Source: Euptelea pleiosperma (lineage: Eukaryota; Streptophyta; Magnoliopsida; Ranunculales; Eupteleaceae). Taken from it: a DNA stretch of 64,000 bases. The notes under the pieces were generated by a model. It saw nothing but the letters and a program-made list of their open reading frames with translations. It had not been told where the DNA came from and ran no database searches. Location of the stretch: assembly GCA_035048495.1 (NCBI GenBank), contig CM068547.1, positions 21,335,913 to 21,399,912 on the forward strand, read 5' to 3'. Position 1 is the first letter of the stretch; each line of letters opens with the position of its first letter. Positions 14,181 through 23,437 of the stretch are shown here, piece by piece. The translations under genes were made by a program, and so were the position numbers.

Positions 14181-14532
14181 CTTGTGACTTTTCGCAACTG
14201 GACCTCGTAATTGGACTCAAACTCTTCCATTACTATTGTTTCAACACATTTGAAGTGTTGGAGCAAAATTCGGGACAGTCGAAAGAAGTTTGCTCCATCC
14301 GTTCGTCAATGTCTCTAATTGGACTCAGTTTGTGTGTTACATTCCGAAGCCTATAACTTGTGACTTTTCGCAACTGGACCTCGTAATTGGACTCAAACTC
14401 TTCCATTACTATTGTTTCAACACATTTGAAGTGTTGGAGCAAAATTCGGGACAGTCGAAAGAAGTTTGCTCCATCCGTTCGTCAATGTCTCTAATTGGAC
14501 TCAGTTTGTGTGTTACATTCCGAAGCCTATAA
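14181..14532 (+). repeat. Direct doubling of one 176-bp monomer
   Basis: Two adjacent monomers of the same variant (gaagtgttggagcaaaattc, then gttcgtcaatgtctctaattgg) look identical. Both carry the same 1-bp loss in the T run (gacttttcgcaactgg instead of gactttttcgcaactgg), so each is 176 bp. Elsewhere this variant normally occurs singly between other variants. The short-T version also occurs near 12415 and 19143. Confidence 0.85.
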
Positions 14533-16076
14533 CTTGTGACGTTTTCGCAACCAGAGCTCGTAATTTGACTCAAACTCTTCCATTACAATTGTTTCAACAG
14601 ATTTTAAGTGTTGGAACATGATTTGGGACCGTCGAAAGAAGTTAGCTCTATCCGTGCGTCAACGTCTCAAATTGGACTCAGTTCGTTTGTTACATTCCGA
14701 AGCCTATAACTTAAGGGCTTTTAGCAATCGGACCATGTAATTGGACTCAAACTCTTCCATTACTATTGTTTCAACACATTTGATGTGTTGGAACAAGATT
14801 CTTGATAGTCGAAACAAGTTAGCTCAATCCGTGCATCAACGTCTCAAATTGGACTCAATTTGTGTGTTACATTCCGAAGCCTATAACTTGTGACTTTTTC
14901 GCAATCGGACCTCTTAATTGGCCTAAATCTCTTCCATTACCATTGTTTCAACACATTTGAATTGTTGGATCGAGAATCGTGACAGTCGAAACAAGTTAGC
15001 TCCATCCGTGCGTCAACGTCTCAAATTGGACTCAGTTTGTGTGTTACGTTCCGAAGCTTATAACTTGTGAATTTTTCGCAACCACACCTCGTAATTGGAC
15101 TCCAACTCTTCCATTACTATTGTTTCAACAGATTTTAAGTGTTGGAACATGATTTGGGACCGTCGAAACAAGTTAGCTCTATCCGTGCGTCAACGTCTCA
15201 AATTGGACTAAGTTCGTTTGTTACATTCCGAAGCCTATAACTTCAGGGCTTTTAGCAATCGGACCATGTAATTGGACTCAAACTCTTCCATTACTATTGT
15301 TTCAACACATTTGATGTGTTGGAATAAGATTCTTTACAGTCGAAACAAGTTAGCTCAATCCGTGCATCAACGTCTCAAATTGGACTCAGTTTGTGTGTTA
15401 TATTCCGAAGGCTATAACTTGTGACATTTTCGCAACCAGACCTCTTATTTTGGACTCAAACTCTTCCATTACTATTGTTTCAACACATTTGATGTGTTGG
15501 AACAAGATTCTTGACAGTCGAAACAAGTTAGCTCCATCCGTGCATCAACGTCTCAAATTGGACTCAGTTTGTGTGTTACATTCCGAAGCCTATAACTTGT
15601 GACTTTTTCGCAATCGGACCTCGTAATTGGCCTAAATCTCTTCCATTACCATTGTTTCAACACATTTGAATTGTTGGATCAAGAATCGTGACAGTCGAAA
15701 CAAGTAAGCTCCATTCGTGCGTCAACGTCTCAAATTGGACTCAGTTTGTGTGTTACGTTCCGAAGCTTATAACTTGTGAATTTTTCGCAACCACACCTCG
15801 TAATTGGACTCCAACTCTTCCATTACTATTGTTTCAACAGATTTTAAGTGTTGGAACATGATTTGGGACCGTCGAAACAAGTTAGCTCCATCCATGCGTC
15901 AACGTCTCAAATTGGACTCAGTTTGTGTGTTATATTCCGAAGGCTATAACTTGTGACATTTTCGCAACCAGACCTCTTATTTTGGACTCAAACTCTTCCA
16001 TTACTATTGTTTCAACACATTTGATGTGTTGGAACAAGATTCGTGACAGTCGAAACTAGTTAGCTCCATCCGTGCG
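14507..16076 (+). repeat. Block duplicated at 1947-bp offset (11 monomers), copy 2
   Basis: This is the second copy of the 12.56-14.13-kb block. Its right part overlaps the start of the third 21-monomer block, so the two duplication events are nested: a large block was copied and part of it was then copied again, or the reverse. Confidence 0.78.
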
Positions 16077-18730
16077 TCAACGTCTCAAATTGGACTCAGT
16101 TTGTGTGTTACGTTCCGAAGCTTATAACTTGTGAATTTTTCGCAACCAGACCTTGTAATTGGACTCCAACTCTTCCATTACTATTGTTTCAACAGATTTT
16201 AAGTGTTGGAACATGATTTGGGACCGTCGAAACAAGTTAGCTCCATCCATGCGTCAACGTCTCAAATTGGACTCAGTTTGTGTGTTATATTCCGAAGGCT
16301 ATAACTTGTGACATTTTCGCAACCGGACCTCTTATTTTGGACTCAAACTCTTCCATTACTATTGTTTCAACACATTTGATGTATTGGAACAAGATTCTTG
16401 ACAGTCGAAACAAGTTAGCTCCATCCGTGCATCAACGTCTCAAATTGGACTCAGTTTGTGTGTTACATTCCGAAGAGTATAACTTGTGACTTTTTCGCAA
16501 CTGGACCTCGTAATTGGACTCAAACTCTTCCATTACTATTGTTTCAACACATTTGAAGTGTTGGAGCAAAATTCGGGACAGTCGAAAGAAGTTTGCTCCA
16601 TCCGTTCGTCAATGTCTCTAATTGGACTCAGTTTGTGTGTTACATTCCGAAGCCTATAACTTGTGATGTTTTCGCAACCAGAGCTCGTAATTTGACTCAA
16701 ACTCTTCCATTACAATTGTTTCAACAGATTTTAAGTGTTGGAACATGATTTGGGACCGTCGAAACAAGTTAGCTCTATCCGTGCGTCAACGTCTCAAATT
16801 GGACTCAGTTCGTTTGTTACATTCCGAAGCCTATAACTTAAGGGCTTTTAGCAATCGGACCATGTAATTGGACTCAAACTCTTCCATTACTATTGTTTCA
16901 ACACATTTGATGTGTTGGAACAAGATTCTTGAGAGTCGAAACAAGTTAGCTCAATCCGTGCATCAACGTCTCAAATTGGACTCAGTTTGTGTGTTACATT
17001 CCGAAGCCTATAACTTGTGACTTTTTCGCAATCGGACCTCGTAATTGGCCTAAATCTCTTCCCTTACCATTGTTTCAACACATTTGAATTGTTGGATCGA
17101 GAATCGTGACAGTCGAAACAAGTTAGCTCCATCCGTGCGTCAACATCTCAAATTGGACTCAGTTTGTGTGTTACGTTCCGAAGCTTATAACTTGTGAATT
17201 TTTCGCAACCACACCTCGTAATTGGACTCCAACTCTTCCATTACTATTGTTTCAACAGATTTTAAGTGTTGGAACATGATTTGGGACCGTCGAAACAAGT
17301 TAGCTCCATCCATGCGTCAACGTCTCAAATTGGATTCAGTTTGTGTGTTATATTCCGAAGGCTATAACTTGTGACATTTTCGCAACCAGACCTCTTATTT
17401 TGGACTCAAACTCTTCCATTACTATTGTTTCAACACATTTGATGTGTTGGAACAAGATTCTTGACAGTCGAAACAAGTTAGCTCCATCCGTGCATCAACG
17501 TCTCAAATTGGACTCAGTTTGTGTGTTACATTCCGAAGCCTATAACTTGTGACTTTTTCGCAATCGGACCTCGAAATTGGCCTAAATCTCTTCCATTACC
17601 ATTGTTTCAACACATTTGAATTGTTGGATCAAGAATCGTGACAGTCGAAACAAGTAAGCTCCATCCGTGCGTCAACGTCTCAAATTGGACTCAGTTTGTG
17701 TGTTACGTTCCGAAGCTTATAACTTGTGAATTTTTCGCAACCACACCTCGTAATTGGACTCCAACTCTTCCATTACAATTGTTTCAACAGATTTTAAGTG
17801 TTGGAACATGATTTGGGACCGTCGAAACAAGTTAGCTCTATCCGTGCGTCAACGTCTCAAATTGGACTCAGTTCGTTTGTTACATTCCGAAGCCTATAAC
17901 TTAAGGGCTTTTAGCAATCGGACCATGTAATTGGACTCAAACTCTTCCATTACTATTGTTTCAACACATTTGATGTGTTGGAATAAGATTCTTGACAGTC
18001 GAAACAAGTTAGCTCAATCCGTGCATCAACGTCTCAAATTGGACTCAGTTTGTGTGTTACATTCCGAAGCCTATAACTTGTGACTTTTTCGCAACCGAAC
18101 CTCGTAATTAGACTCGAATTCTTCCATTACTATTGTTTCAACACATTTGCAGTGTTGGGACAAGATTCGTGACAGTCGAAACAAGTTTACTCCATCCGTG
18201 CGTCAACGTCTCAAATTGGACTCAGTTTGTGTATTACATTCCGAAGCTTATAACTTGTGACTTTTTCGCAACCATACCTCGTAATTGGACTCAAACTCTT
18301 CCATTACTATTGTTTCAACACATTTGAAGTGTTGGAACAAGATTCGTGACAGTCAAAACAAGTTAGCTCCATCCGTACGTCAACGTCTCAAATTGGACTC
18401 AGTTTGTGTGTTACGTTCCGAAGCTTATAACTTGTGAATTTTTCGCAACCAGACCTCGTAATTGGACTCCAACTCTTCAATTACTATTGTTTCAACACAT
18501 TTGCAGTGTTGGGACAAGATTCTTGACAGTCGAAAGAAGTTTGCTCCATCCGTGCGTCAACGTCTCAAATTGGACTCAGTTTGTGTATTACCTTCCGAAG
18601 CCCATAACTTGTGACTTTTTCGCAACCGGACCTCGTAATTGGACTCAAACTCTTCCATTACTATTGTTTCAACACATTTGAAGTGTTGGAACAAGATTCG
18701 TGACAGTCGAAACAAGTTAGCTCCATCCGT
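15012..18730 (+). repeat. Third, more diverged copy of the 21-monomer block
   Basis: This copy matches 7041-10761 at an offset of 7970 bp (45 monomer lengths), in the same variant order. It shares cttcccttacc (about 17059) and cctcgaaattggcc (about 17571). It differs at several sites: ggactaagttcg near 15207, attctttacagtc near 15329, tttttcgcaacc instead of ttttttgcaacc near 15781, cagatttt instead of ccgatttt near 16191, gagagtcg near 16931 and gtttactcc near 18186. It therefore separated from the other copies earlier than the tandem pair separated from each other. Similarity to the 10.8-11.0-kb region continues to about 18.98 kb. Confidence 0.8.
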
Positions 18731-19884
18731 ACGTCAACGTCTCAAATTGGACTCAGTTTGTGTGTTACGTTCCGAAGCTTATAACTTGTGAATTTTTCGC
18801 AACCAGACCTTGTAATTGGACTCCAACTCTTCCATTACTATTGTTTCAACAGATTTTAAGTGTTGGAACATGATTTGGGACCGTCGAAACAAGTTAGCTC
18901 CAACCATGCGTCAACGTCTCAAATTGGACTCAGTTTGTGTGTTATATTCCGAAGGCTATAACTTGTGACATTTTCGCAACCGGACCTCTTATTTTGGACT
19001 CAAACTCTTCCATTACTATTGTTTCAACACATTTGATGTATTGGAACAAGATTCTTGACAGTCGAAACAAGTTAGCTCCATCCGTGCATCAACGTCTCAA
19101 ATTGGACTCAGTTTGTGTGTTACATTCCGAAGCCTATAACTTGTGACTTTTCGCAACTGGACCTCGTAATTGGACTCAAACTCTTCCATTACTATTGTTT
19201 CAACACATTTGAAGTGTTGGAGCAAAATTCGGGACAGTCGAAAGAAGTTTGCTCCATCCGTTCGTCAATGTCTCTAATTGGACTCAGTTTGTGTGTTACA
19301 TTCCGAAGCCTATAACTTGTGACGTTTTCGCAACCAGAGCTCGTAATTTGACTCAAACTCTTCCATTACAATTGTTTCAACAGATTTTAAGTGTTGGAAC
19401 ATGATTTGGGACCGTCGAAAGAAGTTAGCTCTATCCGTGCGTCAACGTCTCAAATTGGACTCAGTTCGTTTGTTACATTCCAAAGCCTATAACTTAAGGG
19501 CTTTTAGCAATCGGACCATGTAATTGGACTCAAACTCTTCCATTACTATTGTTTCAACACATTTGATGTGTTGGAACAAGATTCTTGATAGTCGAAACAA
19601 GTTAGCTCAATCCGTGCATCAACGTCTCAAATTGGACTCAGTTTGTGTGTTACATTCCGAAGCCTATAACTTGTGACTTTTTCGCAATCGGACCTCTTAA
19701 TTGCCCTAAATCTCTTCCATTACCATTGTTTCAACACATTTGAATTGTTGGATCGAGAATCGTGACAGTCGAAACAAGTTAGCTCCATCCGTGCGTCAAC
19801 GTCTCAAATTGGACTCAGTTTGTGTGTTACGTTCCGAAGCTTATAACTTGTGAATTTTTCGCAACCACACCTCGTAATTGGACT

Positions 19885-19889
19885 CAAAC
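19885..19889. repeat. Target-site duplication CAAAC, left copy
   Basis: The five bases caaac directly before the element's terminal TG recur directly after its terminal CA at 31756-31760. A 5-bp duplication is standard for Ty3/gypsy integration. Removing the element and one copy restores an uninterrupted satellite monomer (ggactcaaactcttcc). Confidence 0.95.
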
Positions 19890-20653
19890 TGTCACGCCCC
19901 GAACCCGGGTATCCAGATTCGACCCGAAAAGTTCATGGGACGACCCGTAACCTGAGTTTGAAGGTGATCTATGAATGATCCCCAATGGTCCACATGATGT
20001 AGTTAGACCATCAAGGCTCACTCCACAAACAAGAAACAAATCGATGTTCAAGCGTTAATGGCCCTAAAATAATCCTATGTGAGATTCAGTTATAAGGGGA
20101 TATTTAAGTACGTTCTCTAATCGTCAAATCATGTCCGATTGATTCAATTAAGCAATAGGGTTGTATTCATCTTTGTCCAATTATGTAATCATAATCAACT
20201 TAATAAATCCACTAAGGTTAAGTAAAAAAAATCAACACAGATCAAAAAGTTTACAAAGTCAAACTAGGTCAATTAAGTCAAGAGAATCAAAAAAAAGTTG
20301 AATCGATCGATCGGGTGTCATAAGGTTAACCATAATTCTACTCGAGGAGTTAAAATCAGTAATAAGCATATCCATTGTAGAAAATGGGCATTAAATCAAC
20401 TAAGTATGGGGAAAAGAGGGTGAGAACATGCTCTCAATCAAAGGCATACATGCCCAAAAAAATAAATAACTAATGTCTTAAAATGATCAATAAAGTCTCT
20501 TTCAAAGTGTGGGATCGACTCCCAAATCATCGCCGGTCTCTTCAAGTAAACCGGAGTCATCCGTCTCAAAATCCTCCCACGCACCTGGCTCCTCAAAATC
20601 TGAAATGATATCGGTGTAACACCGTGAGCCGAGGCCCAGTAATACAACAGTGT

Positions 20654-20677
20654 GTATGGTATGATATCATACTATAC
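20654..20677. other. Near-perfect 24-bp palindrome in 3' LTR
   Basis: The central 14 bases, gtatgatatcatac, form a perfect palindrome, which extends to 24 bases with a single mismatched pair. The 5' LTR has the same palindrome at 29037-29060. It might be a protein-binding site or an RNA hairpin; neither is shown. Confidence 0.6.
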
Positions 20678-21179
20678 AAGATTTTAATCAAGACGTGTAT
20701 CTCAATCATATGATAAGGATGACATAAAAGTGAAGGTAAATGCAAGGTGAGTGCAGGATGCACATGCAACTAGTACCCATAACCACATAGGGTCTCCATC
20801 TCCTTCCCGCACTGGGAGCGGTCTCATCGACCCATCTGCAGGATATAATAACGTCTGGGGCCTTTCACCCTAGGGTACCGAACCCTGATTAATTGATAAA
20901 ATCAATATAAACGTATATAATATACTTCAACCCCGTTCCCTTATGCACCCCCTATATGAAATGATGTAATGATCATAGTATGACACTAAGGTTACATGGC
21001 ATAAACACATTTATTTAACATTTAATAAGAAAAAAAAATGAACACATTAACATCAAAAGTAATGATATGAATAGAACTAAAATTAAATAACATTAATAAC
21101 CTGTAAACAATCATCAAATATCACAACTAAGACGGATAGACAATACTAGTGGGAACCATAAGAGAATCCAACACTCCAT

Positions 21180-21273
21180 GGTCGAACCCTATGAGGGATC
21201 CATGACACAAGGTCGAACCCTAAAGAGGGATCCAAGACACTTGGCCGAACCCTATGAGGGATCCAAGACACAT
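21180..21273. repeat. 31-bp minisatellite in 3' LTR, three copies
   Basis: Three adjacent copies of 31, 32 and 31 bp built on ggtcgaaccctatgaggg followed by atccaagacac. They sit within an open frame starting at 21178 that then runs into the AT microsatellite. Both belong to the LTR, and the frame is not a gene. Confidence 0.85.
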
Positions 21274-21354
21274 GGGTGGAATCCCAATGCACACAAGTCT
21301 AAGTCAAACAACAAGGTTAAAACCTTAATAGTTAATAATCATGACCCACTAATA

Positions 21355-21358
<4 letters not shown>

Positions 21359-21402
<44 letters not shown>
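21359..21402. repeat. AT microsatellite in 3' LTR, 22 units
   Basis: A perfect (AT)22 run, eight units longer than its partner in the 5' LTR. The two were identical at insertion, so this is slippage since then, or a sequencing artefact. Confidence 0.95.
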
Positions 21403-21405
<3 letters not shown>

Positions 21406-21430
21406 TATAAAAAACTGTACTGTATTATAA

Positions 21431-22310
21431 AAATCATAACTAAATAAATATTAATTAGAAAAATATAAACTCAATGGATTTAAAAACTAGATTCACATAA
21501 GTTTTTAGGAAAAATAAATAAAAAATTTTGAGATTCAAAATATGGGTCGAAACCCTTAATAAAGTGAGCCAGACAGAATCTGAAATTTTGGATTTTATAA
21601 AAAAGTTCCATACATTTAAAAAATTATAACTTAATCAATATAAATCAGAAAAATACAAACTCAAAGGTTCTAGAAACTAGATTGACATAGGTATCTATGA
21701 AAAATAATTAGAAAAATATTTAGGTTAAAAATATATATCGAAATCCCAAGTTATATGGACCGTGCAAAATCTGAAATTCTGGGTTTTAGAGAAAAGTCCA
21801 GTACGTTTGAAAAATCATAACTTAATAAATATAAATCTTAAAAATATAAACTCAAAGGTTATAGAATCTAGATTAATAGAGGTATCTGGGAAAAATAAGT
21901 AGAAAAATATTTACATTAAAAATATAGATCGAAATCCTAAGTGAAGTGGACCGTGTAAAATCTGGAATTCTGGTTTTTTTGGTAAAGTCCAACAACTTAG
22001 AAAAATCATAACTTAATTAATACAAATCAGAAAAATAAAAACTTAAATGTTCTAGAAACTAGATTGATAGAGGTATCTAGGAAAAATAATCATAAAAATA
22101 TTTAGATTAAAAATATAGATCAAAATTCCAAGTAAAGTGGATCGTGTAAAATCTGGAATTCTGGTTTTTTTTGTAAAGTTTAACAATTTAGAAAAATCAT
22201 AATTAAATAAATATAAATCCAAAAAATACAAACTAAACGGTTTTGAAAAATAGATTTATAGAGGTATTTAGAAAAAATAATTATAAAAATATTTAAATCA
22301 TAAAATTATA
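21431..22310. repeat. Diverged ~191-bp tandem repeats inside 3' LTR
   Basis: The word aaatcataac, or a close variant, starts at 21431, 21621, 21812, 22003 and 22194, spacings of 190-191 bp. Each copy continues with shared phrases such as caaactcaaagg, ctagattgatagaggtatct, gaaaaatattta and ctggaattctggtttt. There are four full copies and a partial fifth, clearly diverged from one another. They are unrelated to the host satellite. Repeats like this in U3 can act as enhancer units, but I have no evidence that these do. Confidence 0.85.
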
Positions 22311-23388
22311 ACAAAAATGATAAAGAACATAGTAATTCGTTATAGGTACAAAAGAGACCATGGCCAAACCCATCATAGTGGCCCAAAATAAAGATCAACT
22401 TAATAAGAATAAAGTAAATATTATTGAAATTAATTTATAATGAGTATCAATCATTATCTAATAAAAGAAAAACAAAATCTTGAAGAAAAACCAGTATAGA
22501 ATGGATCAAACACACTTACCTCAAGGTTTATTGAACTTTAATGAAAATCAAAAGTTTCTTCAAATTTGAAAGTTGTCGGATCGTCCTCTCCTCGGAGTAT
22601 GTTCTTCTAATCGGAGTCCCCGTCAATTCTCCCTTCTTGCTCGAGTGCGATCGATGCCCGGATTAAGGTTTAATGGAGCTTTCTCTATGCTTCAACGGAG
22701 TTGGGTTTGTGAAAGCTTCTAAAGTTTTAGGGTTTTCATAAATAGGTTTAGGGAAGGTTTAGGGTTTCTATTTTGTTGAAATTCGTAACTATCAAAGGGA
22801 TGACCTTTTTAACCCTTTAAAACTTATATTTTAGGCTAATTATGATTTAAAAATGGGCCCAAGGCCCATATGTATCAATTAGGCCTCACTTAAGATTATT
22901 TATAAGCCCAAAAAGTCTCTAAAACATAAAATAATATTTCAAAACATTAGGTACATAATTATTAATATAATATAACCTATGTAGCTTAATAATAAAGTCA
23001 TACCACATACATCTCTCAGTCAGGGCACACCCCAATTAGGGTTTGGGCACCTACCTCACCAAATTGTCTAAAACTTAACCTACACTTAGAGTTAGGTTCC
23101 CTAACTTGGTGGACCTCTCCTAGGGTTTAACTAGAATATGACTAATGATTTAAACACACACAATGATCAACACAATGCAATAAATAAGCAAATATTCGAA
23201 ATATTCTAAATACGATAAAAGTTAAAAATAAGCTATACGGCCTAAAATGACTCTAGTGTCCTAAACCAATTAGGTATAAGAGTTTATTAGGGTTTCAATT
23301 AATCATCTATGAGGTCAAGTAAACAAGTCAACCTTGGTCAAATCTCATAAAAGTCAAAAATACCTTTGAAAAAGTTGAGGGTATTACA

Positions 23389-23401
23389 ACCTCTCCCCCT
23401 C
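23389..23401 (-). promoter_or_regulatory. Polypurine tract
   Basis: On the minus strand this reads GAGGGGGAGAGGT, directly before the TGTAATACCC start of the 3' LTR and preceded by a run of T. It is the expected primer site for plus-strand synthesis. Confidence 0.9.
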
Positions 23402-23405
23402 AAAA

Positions 23406-23424
23406 AAATTCCGTCCCGGAATTT
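23406..23424. other. Short inverted repeat between stop codon and polypurine tract
   Basis: An 8-bp perfect stem with a 3-base loop (aaattccg tcc cggaattt). It lies 14 bases downstream of the polyprotein stop codon and just upstream of the polypurine tract. The element's RNA would fold into a small hairpin here. Similar GGACGGAAT-like words before the polypurine tract are common in this clade as I recall it; the function is unknown. Confidence 0.6.
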
Positions 23425-23437
23425 AAAACTAATCACA

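Larger units (their letters stand above)
1..19889 (+). repeat. Satellite array, ~177-bp monomer, left part (~112 copies)
   Basis: The whole stretch is a head-to-tail tandem repeat. Successive copies of the anchor word caacgtctcaaattgg start at 134, 311, 489, 666, 843 and 1021, giving a period of 177-178 bp. All copies lie in the same orientation, with no spacer and no inversion. Monomers fall into roughly ten variants told apart by linked differences. Examples are the start (tgaatttttcgcaacc, tgacattttcgcaacc, ttcagggcttttagcaatc, tgacgttttcgcaacc), the middle (acagattttaagtgttgg, acacatttgatgtgttgg, acacatttgcagtgttggg) and the end (gttatattccgaagg, gttacgttccgaagc, ttcgtttgttacattcc). The variants recur in fixed orders, so the array has higher-order structure, annotated separately. 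Some monomers carry HindIII (AAGCTT) or EcoRI (GAATTC) sites. Monomer length and organisation fit a plant centromeric satellite, but that role is inferred; I do not recognise the family. No gene is present; open frames here are satellite translations. Confidence 0.97.
19890..23388 (-). repeat. 3' LTR (3499 bp)
   Basis: This LTR lies downstream of pol on the minus strand, directly after the polypurine tract, and should supply the poly(A) site. It is the same sequence as the other LTR apart from four substitutions and eight extra AT units. Its left end (TGTCACGCCCC on the plus strand) abuts the CAAAC target duplication. It holds no gene. Confidence 0.96.

Noticed and set aside
1..19889. CRISPR-like array
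   Set aside because: The repeats are contiguous 177-bp units without unique spacers, in a plant-type context.
20438..20647. A 69-residue minus-strand frame present in both LTRs (also 28821-29030)
   Set aside because: It is identical in both LTRs because they are copies. No domain is recognisable, and it probably reflects conserved LTR sequence.
21178..21447. Plus-strand frame of 89 residues in the LTR
   Set aside because: It is made of the 31-bp minisatellite and the AT microsatellite (a run of Ile-Tyr). It changes length between the two LTRs.
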